From an uncultured Elioraea sp. (GTDB lineage Bacteria > Pseudomonadota > Alphaproteobacteria > Acetobacterales > Acetobacteraceae): a stretch of DNA of 64,000 bases. The stretch covers positions 1 through 64,000 of the forward strand of contig CALFVI010000038.1 of assembly GCA_937928775.1 (NCBI GenBank), read 5' to 3'. The number at the start of each line of letters is the position of its first letter. The stretch's first letter is position 1. This document shows positions 38,475 to 49,001 of this stretch, one piece after another. Below the pieces are notes generated by a model. It saw nothing but the letters and a program-made list of their open reading frames with translations, made no database searches and was not told the origin of the DNA. The position numbers and the translations under genes are program-made.

Positions 38475-39485
38475 TCAAGCGACGTGCGCGCTGGCGGGGG
38501 CATCGTGCAGATGACAGGCGGCGACATGGCCTGGCCCGACCGCCCTCAGCGCCGGCTCCTCGACCCGGCAGCGGTCGAAGGCGCGCGGGCAACGCGTGTG
38601 GAACCGGCAGCCGGAGGGCGGGCGAATGGGGCTCGGCACGTCTCCCGCCAGGATGATCCGGGTGCGCCGCACGGACGGGTCCGGCACAGGAACAGCCGAC
38701 AGCAGCGCCTCCGTGTACGGATGCTTGGGGGCGGAGAACAGAGTTCGCTTTTCGGCGATCTCTACAATCTTGCCCAAATACATCACCGCCACCCGATGAG
38801 TGAGATGCTCGACGATGGCAAGGTCGTGGCTGATGAACAGCAGCGATAGGTTGAGCTCGCGCTGCAGATCGGACAGGAGATTGACGATCTGCGCCTTCAC
38901 CGACACGTCGAGGGCGGAGACAGCCTCGTCGCAGACGATCAGGTCAGCGCCTGGGGCGAGAGCGCGGGCGATGCCAATCCGCTGCCGCTGGCCGCCGGAG
39001 AATTCGTGCGGGAAACGGTTCATTGCATCGCGCGGCAGGCGAACCTTGTCCAGAAGGTCGGCGATGCGGTCGTCGAGGTCGGAGCGCGCCTTCGCGAGGC
39101 CGAAGTTGGTGATCGGCTCGGCCAGAATGTCGCGTACCTTCAGCCGCGGGTTGAGCGAGGAGAACGGATCCTGGAACACGACCTGCATCCGCCGCCGCAG
39201 AGGCCGCAGACGGCCGGGCGAGAGGTTGTCGATGCGCACTCCATCGAGCAGAACCTGGCCTGCTGTAGGCTTGAGAAGCCGCAGAACCGTGCGCCCCACC
39301 GTTGATTTTCCGCAACCCGACTCGCCCACGAGTGAGAGGGTCTCGCCGCGCGAGATGGTGAACGACACACCGTCAACCGCACGGACGTAGCCGGTGATGC
39401 CGGAGAAGAAGCCGGCGCGGATGGGAAAGTGTTTCTTTAGGTCGTTGACTTCTAGAAGCGGTCGACCATGTGCGGCAGCGTTCAT
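38475..39485 (-). CDS. dppF: peptide/nickel-type ABC transporter ATPase (DppF-like)
   Basis: This 336-residue ATPase is the second nucleotide-binding subunit of a peptide-type importer. Walker A (GESGCGKST) lies near residue 59, the Q-loop in [13 protein letters not shown] near 101, the signature [15 protein letters not shown] near 166-180, Walker B ([12 protein letters not shown]) near 185-196, and the C-terminal oligopeptide-transport extension with the iron-sulfur-like Cys pattern [14 protein letters not shown] near 295-308. ATG 39485 overlaps the dppD stop by 4 bases. Walker B reads DEAVSALD rather than DEPTSALD, which is common in this subunit. The whole dppBCDF set is intact. Confidence 0.92.
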   Translation of the reverse strand: MNAAAHGRPLLEVNDLKKHFPIRAGFFSGITGYVRAVDGVSFTISRGETLSLVGESGCGKSTVGRTVLRLLKPTAGQVLLDGVRIDNLSPGRLRPLRRRMQVVFQDPFSSLNPRLKVRDILAEPITNFGLAKARSDLDDRIADLLDKVRLPRDAMNRFPHEFSGGQRQRIGIARALAPGADLIVCDEAVSALDVSVKAQIVNLLSDLQRELNLSLLFISHDLAIVEHLTHRVAVMYLGKIVEIAEKRTLFSAPKHPYTEALLSAVPVPDPSVRRTRIILAGDVPSPIRPPSGCRFHTRCPRAFDRCRVEEPALRAVGPGHVAACHLHDAPASAHVA

Positions 39486-40480
39486 GCGGCGACCGCCTCG
39501 CGTGCAGCGTGGTGGCAGGCGACAAAATGTCCCGGCGCTTTTGCCTCGATGGCGGGAGCGACCTGCCGGCAAAGGTCGGTCGCTTCCGCGCAGCGGGAAG
39601 CGAAGGCGCAGCCGATGATGGGCTTCGTCAGATTCGGCACGATGCCGGGAATTTCGGCCAGGCGAGAGGGGGCGTCGGTCGCGAGCGAGGAGCCGAGTTT
39701 CGGCACCGCACCGAGAAGCCCGCGCGTGTAGGGGTGGCGGGGCGTGCGGAACAGATCTCTCGCACGCGCCTCCTCGACCTTGCGGCCGGCGTACATGACG
39801 ACAATGCGCTCCGCCATCTCCGCCACCACGCCCAGATCGTGCGTGATGAGGAGGATCGCAGCACCGACCTTCGCCTTCAACTCCTGCATTAAGTCGAGGA
39901 TCTGGGCCTGGATGGTGACGTCGAGCGCTGTGGTCGGTTCGTCAGCGATCAACAGCTTCGGGTTGCAGGCGAGCGCCATGGCGATCATCACCCGCTGACG
40001 CATGCCGCCCGAGAGCTGGTGCGGATACTCTCTAACGCGCCGCCGCGCCTCCGGGATGTGCACAAGGTCGAGCATCTCGATGGCACGCGCCTCCGCCGCC
40101 CGGTCGTCAAGCCCCTGATGCAGTTTCAAGGTTTCACGGATCTGCCGCCCCACCGTCAGCACCGGGTTCAGCGACGTCATCGGCTCCTGGAAGATCATGC
40201 TGATCTCGTTACCGCGAATGCGCCGCATCTCACGCTCGCTGAGCAACATCAAATCGCGACCGCGAAAGGCGATCCGCCCTGTCACCTTGCCAGGTGGTTC
40301 CGGAATGAGCCGCAGGATCGACATCGAGGTGACGGACTTGCCGCAACCGGATTCGCCGACGATGGCAAGTGTCTCACCTGCGTCGATGTGAAACGAGACG
40401 CCATCCACCGCGCGCACACTCCCGTCCGGCGTGCGGAAATGGGTGCGCAGCTCCCGAACCTCGAGCAGGCGTTCCGCCAT
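39482..40480 (-). CDS. dppD: peptide/nickel-type ABC transporter ATPase (DppD-like)
   Basis: This 332-residue ATPase pairs with DppF. It shows [16 protein letters not shown] at the start, Walker A (GESGCGKSV) near 43, the Q-loop [11 protein letters not shown] near 96, the signature [15 protein letters not shown] near 154, Walker B ([12 protein letters not shown]) near 173, and the Cys-containing C-terminal extension ([14 protein letters not shown]). Two starts are possible: ATG 40492, whose ATGA overlaps the dppC stop, or ATG 40480, which has GAGG six bases upstream and gives the usual [11 protein letters not shown] start; I chose the latter. It is co-translated with dppF through a 4-base overlap. 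Confidence 0.92.
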   Translation of the reverse strand: MAERLLEVRELRTHFRTPDGSVRAVDGVSFHIDAGETLAIVGESGCGKSVTSMSILRLIPEPPGKVTGRIAFRGRDLMLLSEREMRRIRGNEISMIFQEPMTSLNPVLTVGRQIRETLKLHQGLDDRAAEARAIEMLDLVHIPEARRRVREYPHQLSGGMRQRVMIAMALACNPKLLIADEPTTALDVTIQAQILDLMQELKAKVGAAILLITHDLGVVAEMAERIVVMYAGRKVEEARARDLFRTPRHPYTRGLLGAVPKLGSSLATDAPSRLAEIPGIVPNLTKPIIGCAFASRCAEATDLCRQVAPAIEAKAPGHFVACHHAAREAVAA

Positions 40481-40488
40481 CGGGTGCC

Positions 40489-41388
40489 TCATACGCGCTT
40501 CGCCATGCGCGGATCGAGCGCGTCGCGCAGCCCGTCCCCCAGCAGGTTCACCGACAGCACGGTGAGGGAGAGGAAGACTGCCGGGAAAAAGACGATGTAC
40601 GGCGCGACCTGCCATAGGGCGCGCCCCTCGGCCATGATGTTGCCCCAGGATGGAATGATCGGCGGCGTGCCTGCGCCGATGAAGGAGAGGATCGCCTCAG
40701 TGATCATTGCCGAAGCACAGATATAGGTTGCCTGCACGGTAAGCGGGGCGAGCGTATTCGGCAGGATGTGGCGGATGATGATTCGGGGTGTCGTGGTGCC
40801 GGCTGCGATTGCCGCCTCAACATAGGGCTGTTCGCGCAAGGAGAGCACCACGCCCCGCACCAGGCGCGAGACGCGCGGGATTTCGGCGATCGTGATGGCG
40901 ATGATCACGTTCTCGACCGAACCGCGCGTGGCCGCCATCAGAGCGATGGCGAGCAGAATGGGCGGGATCGACATCAGCCCATCCATCACGCGCATGATGA
41001 TGCCATCGGCGAGACGAATGAAGCCCGAGATCAGGCCGACGGCAAGACCTGCAACTGAGGCAAGGATCGCCACCGAAAACCCAACGATCAGCGATACCCG
41101 CGTGCCGTAGAGCACCCGGGAGTAGATGTCGCGCCCCAGCATGTCGGTGCCGAACCAAAATTCAGCCGATGGCGGGCGGACGCGAAGCCGAGGCGCAAGA
41201 GCCTGAGGATCCGTTGTCCAGAGATAGGGGGCGAGGAGCGCGATTGCGACCATCAGCGCGAGGATCGTGCCGCCGAGCACGATCGATGGGTGCCGGCGGA
41301 GGAAGGTGCGCATGCGCCCGCGCCGTGGTTCCTCCGCGAAAACCTGGACCGCAGCGGGGGCCGCAGCGACGGCTGTGTCGGGGCTCAA
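40489..41388 (-). CDS. dppC: peptide-type ABC transporter permease (DppC-like)
   Basis: This 299-residue permease has six hydrophobic helices after a cytoplasmic head of about 35 residues. The family features are [22 protein letters not shown] at the first helix, [22 protein letters not shown] near 75-96, and the ATPase-contact EAA loop [21 protein letters not shown] near 190-210. ATG 41388 overlaps the dppB stop by 4 bases. With DppB it forms the membrane channel of the importer served by the adjacent binding proteins. Confidence 0.93.
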   Translation of the reverse strand: MSPDTAVAAAPAAVQVFAEEPRRGRMRTFLRRHPSIVLGGTILALMVAIALLAPYLWTTDPQALAPRLRVRPPSAEFWFGTDMLGRDIYSRVLYGTRVSLIVGFSVAILASVAGLAVGLISGFIRLADGIIMRVMDGLMSIPPILLAIALMAATRGSVENVIIAITIAEIPRVSRLVRGVVLSLREQPYVEAAIAAGTTTPRIIIRHILPNTLAPLTVQATYICASAMITEAILSFIGAGTPPIIPSWGNIMAEGRALWQVAPYIVFFPAVFLSLTVLSVNLLGDGLRDALDPRMAKRV

Positions 41389-42326
41389 TAGCGGATCCTC
41401 GGATCGAACAGGGTGTAGAGCAGGTCGATCAACAGGTTGATCAGGACGTAGACGAAGCTGAACAGGAGAACCACGCCCTGGATCACGGGATAGTCGCGGC
41501 GGAGGATCGCATCGACGGTAAGCCGTCCGAGCCCGGGGATCGCGAACACGCTCTCCGTCACCACCGCACCACCGATCAGAAGGGCAATGCCGATGCCGAC
41601 GACAGTGCTGATCGGCACGGCCGCGTTCTTCAGCCCATGCAAAAACAGGATCGGGAGCGTGCCGAGCCCCTTCGCCTTTGCGGTGCGGATGTAGTCCTGG
41701 GCCAGCACCTCAAGCATGCTCGCCCGCGTAATGCGCGCAATCAGTGCGATGTAGACGGTACCGAGGGCGATCGCTGGCAGGATCAAGTTCTCGAGAAAAG
41801 GCAGGAAGCCCTCGCTCAACGGTGTATAGCCTTGAACGGGTAGGAGCTCCCACTCGAGAGCGAAGAAATAAGCGAGCAGGTAGCCGACGACAAACACCGG
41901 AACGGAGAAGCCGAAGACGGCAAACAACATCACGCCGCGGTCGATCCACGAGCCGGCTTTCCAGGCGGCGACCACGCCAAGCGGCACCGCGACCGAAACG
42001 GCGAGCACGATGGTCAATACCATCAGCGCCAGCGTGGGCTCGATCCGCTGCGCAATCATGTGCGTGACGGGAAGATTGGTGAAGATGGACGTGCCGAGAT
42101 CGAGGTGTAGGAGGCGCCAGAGGAAGTCGGCGAACTGAACGAAGAAAGGCCGATCGAGCCCAAGGGCCTGGCGAATGCGCTCGACATCCTGTGGTGTCGC
42201 CTGATCGCCGGCGATGACCGCTGCTGGGTCGCCAGGCGCCAGCATCAGCATCGAGAACACCACGAAGGCGACCACGAGCATCACCGGGATGGTGGCAAGG
42301 ATGCGTCTGACGACGTAAGCGAGCAT
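41385..42326 (-). CDS. dppB: peptide-type ABC transporter permease (DppB-like)
   Basis: This 313-residue permease begins MLAYVVRRILATIPVMLVV, the standard DppB start, and has six helices. The EAA loop for ATPase contact appears as EVLAQDYIRTAKAKGLG near residues 208-224, and DYPVIQGVVLLFSFVYVLINLL lies near the end. It is the first channel gene after the binding-protein genes, with 130 bases between it and the broken binding protein at 42457. That spacing is larger than elsewhere in the array and could hold a promoter or simply mark the decayed gene. Confidence 0.93.
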   Translation of the reverse strand: MLAYVVRRILATIPVMLVVAFVVFSMLMLAPGDPAAVIAGDQATPQDVERIRQALGLDRPFFVQFADFLWRLLHLDLGTSIFTNLPVTHMIAQRIEPTLALMVLTIVLAVSVAVPLGVVAAWKAGSWIDRGVMLFAVFGFSVPVFVVGYLLAYFFALEWELLPVQGYTPLSEGFLPFLENLILPAIALGTVYIALIARITRASMLEVLAQDYIRTAKAKGLGTLPILFLHGLKNAAVPISTVVGIGIALLIGGAVVTESVFAIPGLGRLTVDAILRRDYPVIQGVVLLFSFVYVLINLLIDLLYTLFDPRIRY

Positions 42327-42456
42327 CGATCCTTGTTCCCCTTCACCCTAGCCGCAACCTCATTCGACCCAGCCTATCCCCGTCGAGCAGCTGGATAGCC
42401 GGCTCCTGACAACATCCGAATCTGACGAGGCCACACCACCCCTCTGGCGCTCTTGC

Positions 42457-44038
42457 TCATGTTGGAGAAAGCATAATCGGGATCTTGATCACGCCCATCA
42501 CGCTGCGCCGATGCGCTGACGGGCTCGGCAACTGCCCGAGCGGAATGTCGGGAACGACGCAGAACGCCTCGCGCTGGATCTCGGTCACGATCCGTTTCTG
42601 CATGGCTTCGTTCAGCGCTTCAAACCATCGCTCGCGCTGGGCCTCCATGCGCTTGCTCGTCGGCACGGCGAACCAAGGCCTCGGTCCCATTCGCGCGCAT
42701 CGCAGGTGTCGAGTTGGGCTCCACCCAAGCAGGCCCAGACCAGATCTTGTGGAAGATATTCCACCCGCCGAGCTCGATCGGCTCGCGCCATGCACGCTGC
42801 TGCACCACCGTACCCCAGTCGGTTGCGACGAACTCGAGCGTGGGGTCGAGTCGGTGCAAAAGGTCTGCGGTCACCTGGCTAAGCCCGGCGAGGCCTGGAA
42901 AGTCGGAGGCAGTGATTTGCACCACGCGCTGCCCGGCATACCCTGCCTCGCGCAACGCTGCACGCGCTCGGTCGAGACTTTTGACGCGGAGTGGCTCAGA
43001 ACCCTCCTTGGTCTGCATCGGCCTGCTGCGTGACCGGAAACTGTGCGACGTCGCATACATGCCGCGGTCGTCGCCAACCACGGCGAGAAGAAAATTCTCC
43101 TCATCGACTGTGAGCATCAGGGCGCGGCGCAGCGCCCGATTGTCGAAGGAAGCAACCAGGTGGTTGAAGCGCAGCATACCGACCGAATCGGTCCGGTCGC
43201 GCACCACAAGCTCGATGTTGCAATTGCGACGAAGCACCGGAAGGAGGTCGTGCAAGGGAATTTCCGAGAATTCGACTTGCCCCGACTGCAGGGCTGCCCC
43301 CGCAGTCGCCCGGTCCGGAATGATGTGCCGCTCCATCCGCCCGGCTTTGGCAAGTTTCGCCCCCGCCGTCCCATCTGTGGGTTCCCGTCGTGGCACGTAT
43401 CCATCGAACCGGGCACAGACGAGACGTAAGCCCGCGCTCCACCCCTCGCGCACGAACCGATACGGCCTCGATCCGAGCTCCGAGGTGATCTGTGTACGCG
43501 TGTCTGTCCCGGCAACACTGTCTGGCATCACAAAACAAGGCAAAGCGTTCGCCTTGCCGTTTGCCTTCATGGGGAGCGCGAAGGGTTTCTGCAGTGTCAG
43601 TCGCAGGTGACGATCGTCGACCGCAACAACGTGGGCCGCATGGCGCTTAGCAACCTCCTGCCCGAACCCGTTGCGCGCCAACCATCTCTGGATGGGAGCT
43701 CCCACATCGCGCGCGGTCACCTTTTCGCCGTTGTGGAACCGCAAACCGTCGCGCAAGGTAAACGTGTTGACCTTGCCGTCGTCCTCGATCGGCCACCCTT
43801 GCGCCATCTGTGGCAGCGGATGGAACAAGGAATGCAGGCCCAGCAACGTGTCGTACACGAGGTAGGCATGAGTGCGGGTGATGGTGGCGGTGGCCCGGAT
43901 TGGATCGAGTCTGGTGAGGTTGGCCTGTGGAACACCGCGCAGGACGCGCACAGCCGATGCCTGACCAAACACGCCAGACGCGGTGAACCTTGCTGCACCG
44001 TCGACCGCAGCGTCAGGAAGGTCTGGCCGCCTCATCAC
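42457..44038 (-). pseudogene. frameshifted peptide-type ABC binding protein
   Basis: This is the first of three related family 5 (peptide/nickel) binding-protein genes. From about 44038 the frame gives RVLRGVPQANLTRLDPI, then FHNGEKVTARDVGAPIQRW and VATDWGTVVQQRAWREP, closely matching its two neighbours. After about residue 455 the match stops and moves to another frame, where WFAVPTSKRMEAQRERWFEAL and VPDIPLGQLPSPSAHRRS complete the normal C-terminus, ending at 42457. The frameshift lies near 42660-42700. The signal peptide is also degenerate compared with the neighbours. The copy is therefore inactive, or makes a protein with a wrong tail lacking about 60 residues. Confidence 0.83.
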
Positions 44039-44114
44039 AGGCTCTGCCTCAGGCCTTGGACACGCCCCAGAACCAGGGCAGAGGCCCCGGCACTATGCCC
44101 GAAACGTTCGTCCG

Positions 44115-45647
44115 TCACGCCTGATAGGCGCGATAGAAGCCTGTCGGCGTGAAGGGCTGGCTGATCATCGCCGCCCGATTGATCTCCTCACACGCGGCGC
44201 GCTCTTCCTCCGCGTTGCGGGCGACGAACCACTTGTCGCGCCCACGCTCAATGGCCGGGTCGTTCGGCCAGCCGAACCAGGCCCCTTCGCCGTGCGCGCG
44301 AAGCCCAAGATAGCTCGCCGGATTGGTGCAGTCCGCACCGGCGAACCAGGTGAAGAAGATGTTCCACCCGCCGCGCTCGCGCGGTTCCCGGCTCGCCCGC
44401 CGTGCGCCCACCGTGCCCCAGTCCGTGGCGACGTACTCGACGTTCATCCCGATGCTGCGCAGAAGCGCGTTTGCCACCTGGCCCATGGCAGAAAGTGGTG
44501 CGAGGTCCTGCGCCACCAGCATCACTACCGGCTCGCCATTGTAGCCTGCCTCCTGCAGGAGCCGACGCGCCATGGCCGGATCGCGCGTGTTCTTCAGGAT
44601 CTCGGAGCCGGCCTCGGTGTAGTTGGGCGTCTCCGGCGTGAAGTAGCTGAACATCGGCCGCCACAGGCCATCATCGCCTCCCACCACCGCGCGCATGAAG
44701 TCAGCCTGATTCACCACCCAGGCGATGGCTTGACGGGCGCGCACGTCGTTGAACGGCGGATGGAGATGGTTGAAGCGAAGGCAGCCGACATTGCCGAGGG
44801 GATCGGCGATGTCGATGCGGATGTTGCGGTTCCGGCGCAGCACGGGGACGAGGTCGGTCAGCGGTGTTTCCCACCAGTCAACCTCGCCGGCTTGCAGAGC
44901 CGCTGCAGCCGTCGCGGGGTCAGGCTGGATGATCCACTCGATGCGATCGACCAGCATGCGCTTGCCGCCCGAAAGCCAGTTCGGCGGTTCGTCGCGCGGC
45001 ACATACTGCTCAAAGCGGCTCCAGGTGGCGCGCGCCCCGGGCACCCATTCGGCACGGTTGAAGCGCATCGGGCCCGAGCCGACGAACTCCGTGATCTGCT
45101 GGAACGGGTCGGTCTTGGCAATCCGCTCCGGCATCATGAAGGCGATCGGCGTGTTGTTCTTGCCGAGCGCGAACAGGAGTTTCGGATACGGAGCCGACAG
45201 GCGAAGCCGGAATGTGCGATCATCCACCGCCACCAGTTCCTGGCGCAGGGCGCGGATCATCTGCCCCATGCCATCGCGCACCATCCAGCGCTCGAGGCTC
45301 GCCACACAGTCGCGCGCCAGGACCGGTTCGCCGTCGTGCCAGCGCAGGCCAGGACGGAGGCGGAAGGTCCAGGTCAGCCCATCGGCGGAAACCTCCTCGG
45401 ACTCCACCATCTGCCGGCGCGGGGTGAAGCTGTTGTCGATGCCGTACAGCGTGTCCCACACCAGCATCGAGGCGTTGCGGACGACGAACTGCGTGCCCCA
45501 GATCGGGTCGAAGTTGGCGAGGTTTGCCTGGGGGACGAACCGGAGGACGCGGGCGGCACCCTGCGCGATCGCGGGCGCCGGCAACCCGGTCGCCGCTCCT
45601 GCCGTCAACGCTGCCGCTGCCTTGAGAACGCTGCGACGCTTCATCAT
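44115..45647 (-). CDS. peptide-type ABC transporter binding protein (family 5), copy 2
   Basis: This 510-residue periplasmic receptor starts MMKRRSVLKAAAALTAGAA, an export signal with a twin Arg-like pair, ending near PAIAQG. The SBP_bac_5 domain fills the rest: RVLRFVPQANLANFDPIWG near 33-51, LRPGLRWHDGEPVLARDCV near 100-118 and VEYVATDWGTVGARRASRE near 415-433. It is complete. It is clearly a paralogue of the genes on both sides (42457 and 45810), with shared motifs throughout, so the array arose by tandem duplication. Its ligand is not known; family members bind peptides, nickel, opines or other solutes. Confidence 0.92.
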   Translation of the reverse strand: MMKRRSVLKAAAALTAGAATGLPAPAIAQGAARVLRFVPQANLANFDPIWGTQFVVRNASMLVWDTLYGIDNSFTPRRQMVESEEVSADGLTWTFRLRPGLRWHDGEPVLARDCVASLERWMVRDGMGQMIRALRQELVAVDDRTFRLRLSAPYPKLLFALGKNNTPIAFMMPERIAKTDPFQQITEFVGSGPMRFNRAEWVPGARATWSRFEQYVPRDEPPNWLSGGKRMLVDRIEWIIQPDPATAAAALQAGEVDWWETPLTDLVPVLRRNRNIRIDIADPLGNVGCLRFNHLHPPFNDVRARQAIAWVVNQADFMRAVVGGDDGLWRPMFSYFTPETPNYTEAGSEILKNTRDPAMARRLLQEAGYNGEPVVMLVAQDLAPLSAMGQVANALLRSIGMNVEYVATDWGTVGARRASREPRERGGWNIFFTWFAGADCTNPASYLGLRAHGEGAWFGWPNDPAIERGRDKWFVARNAEEERAACEEINRAAMISQPFTPTGFYRAYQA

Positions 45648-45809
45648 TCGGTCCCTTGCCCGCTTGTCCCAGACATCATTGGCCTGCGCGACCGCGAAGG
45701 CCTCCCTGCTGCCATCCCGTTCGTCCACGTGGCGGGTGGCATTCGTTGCCGATCAGAGTAGCGCCCCGGTTTGGCCATCGCCAAGGGGCAACTGCAGCCG
45801 CGCGTTCGA

Positions 45810-47393
45810 TCAGGCGCGACGCACGTTCCAGAACACGGGAATGCCAAAGGGCTGCATCACGCCGGTGATGCTGCGCCGGTGCGCGAGCGGCTGGAAGAAC
45901 TGACCGAGCGGAATATAGGGTACCTCGTCCAGCACGACCTTCTGGATCTCGGCGGCGATCCGCTTCTGCGCCTCGAGATCGGGCGCCTCGAACCAGGCAT
46001 CGCGCAGCTCCTCGATGCGCGGGATGTCCGGCCAGCCGGGCCAAGCCTGCGCGCCGGAGCCGCGCATAGCGTGGTGGCCTGCAGGATTGATGTGGTCAAG
46101 TCCCGCCCAGTTGGTGCAGAAGATGTTCCAACCGCCGCGCTCGATCGGCTCGCGCGAGGCGCGCCTCTGCACCACTGTGCCCCAGTCCATCGCCTGGTAA
46201 TCGACATTGAGGCCGAGGCGCCGCAACAGGTCGCCCGTCACCTGGCTCAGCGCGGCGAGGGAAGCGATGTCGGTGGTGGCGAGCAGCACAATGCGCTCCC
46301 CATTGTAGCCGCTTTCGCGGATCAGTCGGCGGGCTTCGTTCAGGTCGCCCTGCATGAGATCGAGCCCGACGTCGGTCGCAAGCGGCGTACCAGGCGTGAA
46401 CACGCCAACTCCGGTTTTCCAGTACTTCGGATCCGCCCCCATCACCGCGGCCATGTAGTCGGCCTGGTTCACCGCGCGCAGAAGCCCCTGGCGGAACCGC
46501 TTGTTGTTCGTCGGCGCGGTCAGGAAGTTCGGCCGCAGGATTGAGATCGAGCCGAGCGGGTCGGGCGTAAAAATGTTGACGTTGCGGTTGCGTGATAGGA
46601 TCGGGATGTAATCAGCGGTGAGGGTCTCCCACCAATCCACCTCGCCGGATTGGATCGCTGCGGCCGCAGTCGCGAAATCAGGGATGATGTGCCATTCGAT
46701 GCGGTCGAAATGAACCACCTTCGGACCGGCAGTGCCTGAGACCGCGCCGGACGCCCGCGGCTGGTAGCCGGCGAACCGCTCGTAGACCACGCGCGACCCG
46801 GCGACGAACTCGTCGCGCTTGAAGGTGAAAGGCCCGGAACCGATGATCTGTTCCGGCCGGATCTGGGTGAAAGCATCCGTCGCCGCGACCCGTTCGGGCA
46901 TGATGAAACAGACGTTCGAAGGCGGTTTCGCCAACGCATCGAGCATCAGGCCGAAGGGCCGCTTCAGGCGGATGCGGAAGCGCCGATCGTCGATCGCCGC
47001 CATCTCGTCGGTAAGTGCGGCAAGCCGGGCACCCATCGCGTCGCGCTTCGCCCAGCGCGCGATGGAGGCGACACAGTCGCGCGCCCGCACGGGCTCGCCG
47101 TCGTGAAACCGCAGCCCCTCGCGCAGCGTGAAGGTCCAGACCTTGCCGTCGCCCTCGACCGTGTGCCCCTCCACCATCTGGGGCTGCGGGCGATACTGCT
47201 CGTCGAGGCCGTAGAGCGTGTCCCAAACGAGGAAACCGTGGTTGCGGCTGACATAGGCCGTCGTCCAGACCGGGTCGACGACCGTGAGGTTGGCGTGCGG
47301 GATGAACTTCAGCGTGCGCGCGGCCTGCGCACGCGGAAGCGAGGGGGCGGCAAGGGTGGCGGCCGCTGCGCCGAGAAAGGTGCGACGCTTCAT
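45810..47393 (-). CDS. peptide-type ABC transporter binding protein (family 5), copy 3
   Basis: This 527-residue receptor starts MKRRTFLGAAAATLAAPSL, a signal peptide cut near RAQA. Features shared with its neighbours are TLKFIPHANLTVVDPVW near 27-43, LREGLRFHDGEPVRARDCV near 91-109 and VDYQAMDWGTVVQRRASRE near 400-418. The protein is full-length. It is the first receptor gene after the aldehyde dehydrogenase and probably the main receptor for the dppBCDF channel. Divergence from copy 2 is large enough that the two may bind different ligands. Confidence 0.92.
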   Translation of the reverse strand: MKRRTFLGAAAATLAAPSLPRAQAARTLKFIPHANLTVVDPVWTTAYVSRNHGFLVWDTLYGLDEQYRPQPQMVEGHTVEGDGKVWTFTLREGLRFHDGEPVRARDCVASIARWAKRDAMGARLAALTDEMAAIDDRRFRIRLKRPFGLMLDALAKPPSNVCFIMPERVAATDAFTQIRPEQIIGSGPFTFKRDEFVAGSRVVYERFAGYQPRASGAVSGTAGPKVVHFDRIEWHIIPDFATAAAAIQSGEVDWWETLTADYIPILSRNRNVNIFTPDPLGSISILRPNFLTAPTNNKRFRQGLLRAVNQADYMAAVMGADPKYWKTGVGVFTPGTPLATDVGLDLMQGDLNEARRLIRESGYNGERIVLLATTDIASLAALSQVTGDLLRRLGLNVDYQAMDWGTVVQRRASREPIERGGWNIFCTNWAGLDHINPAGHHAMRGSGAQAWPGWPDIPRIEELRDAWFEAPDLEAQKRIAAEIQKVVLDEVPYIPLGQFFQPLAHRRSITGVMQPFGIPVFWNVRRA

Positions 47394-47459
47394 CGTCCAT
47401 TCTCCCCGTAGGCACGGTTCTCCTCAACGTCAGAGCATGACGCGGCCAAGCCGTCCCGT

Positions 47460-49001
47460 CTATGGCGGAAAGTGACCAAAGTCGATCTTCGGCTGATCTT
47501 CCGTCTCGATCCAGACCGCCTTGGGGCGAGTGTAGGCCGCCAGCGCCTCGCGCCCCGAGGATCGACCGTGGCCCGAGGCAGCAAAACCGCCAAAGGGCAC
47601 CGAGACATGGATGGTGCGGTAGCCGTTCACCTACACGGTGCCTGCGCGCAGCGCTGCCGCAACCCGATGCGCGCGCGAAACGTCGCGCGTCCACACACCG
47701 GCGGCAAGGCCGAAGCGCGTGCCGTTGGCAAGCGCGATCGCCCCCGCCTCATCGGCAAAGGGGAGCACCGCAAGCACAGGGCCGAACACCTCCTCCTGCG
47801 CGACCTCGGCCTGCACCGAAGCGGGAGCAAGAATGGTCGGCGCGAGCCAGAACCCCCCTCTTGGCAGGCCGGACGGAGCCGACCCGCCGCAGAGCAGGCG
47901 CCCGCCCTCCGCCACCGCCTGCGCTACCATGCCGCGCACCCTGGCAAACTGGCGCGCATTCGCGATCGGGCCCATCTCGGTCGCCGGGTCGAGAGGGGCG
48001 CCGACGACGATCCGCGCCGCCCCGCAGACGAGGTCGGCGAGGAACCGCTCGAGGATACTCTGCTGAACAAGAAGCCTCGAGCCCGCCACACAGGACTGCC
48101 CGCAGCCGGCGAAGATCGCGGCCTGAGCGCCACGCACCGCCGCCTCCCAGTCGCAGTCGGCGAAGACGATGTTGGCACTCTTGCCGCCGAGTTCGAGCAG
48201 CACAGGTATGCCGCGCTTCGCGCAGGCGACCGACACCGCAGCCCCGCCTTCCGCTCCGCCGACATAGGTCGCCATCGCCACGCTCGCATGGGTCAAGAGC
48301 GCCTGCGCTGTGGTGGCACCCGCTCCGGGCACCACCGTCAGCACGCCGGGGGGCAGACCAGCCCGTTCCGCGAGTGCCGCGAACGCAAGCGAGGTGAGAG
48401 GTGAAAGTTCCGAGGGCTTGAGGATACAGACATTGCCGGCGGCAAGAATGGGCGCGACGTTCCAGCCGGCGGTGAAGAGCGGGGCGTTCCACGGCGTGAT
48501 CGCGACCACGATGCCCTGCGGCTCGTGGGTGACGAGAACCCGATGCGAGGTCGGAACGGGCACCACCCGCCCTTCGAGCTTGTCCGCCCACCCCGCCCAG
48601 TAGCGCAACATGTCGGCCACCGCTGCCACCTCGCGCCGGCAATCGCGGATCGGCTTGCCGCTCGCCGCCGCCTCGAGTTCGGCAAGCGACTCTCCCGCCG
48701 CCGCCACGGCCTCGCCCCACGCCCACAGCAGACGCCCACGCGCCGCGGCCGTCAGCCGCGACCAGACGCGGAACCCCGCCTCCGCCGCCCGCACGGCCTC
48801 GGCGGCGAGACGCGCACCGGCGTCGCGGTAGCGCAGGATCTCCTCGCCGGTCGCAGGGTCGACCAAAGCAATCTCTTCGCCCTCTCCAGAAGCGAGCGAC
48901 CCTGCGATCCACGCGCCGGGAACAGCCCCCTCGCCCATCAGCTCACGCCAGCGCACGAGGGCAATCGCGGGCGACGCGGGCGGTAAGACGGCGTTAGTCA
49001 C
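47460..49001 (-). pseudogene. aldehyde dehydrogenase with an in-frame amber codon
   Basis: This is an NAD(P)-dependent aldehyde dehydrogenase. The catalytic Cys lies in FAGCGQSCVAGSRLL near residue 295, the general-base Glu in LLELGGKSANIVFADCDWE near 262, and NAD contacts in ITPWNAPLFTAGWNV. After residue 456 (..RAGTV) comes TAG at 47631-47633, where nearly all relatives have Trp (GTVWVNGY). Directly after it, in the same frame, the normal end continues as VNGYRTIHVSVPFGGFAASG and EALAAYTRPKAVWIET to a stop at 47460. The missing 57 residues complete the substrate channel and oligomer contacts. It needs only one base change (TGG to TAG), so the loss is recent, a read error, or read-through. 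The last bases of the 3-hydroxyisobutyrate dehydrogenase-like gene overlap its start by 8 bases. Confidence 0.85.
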
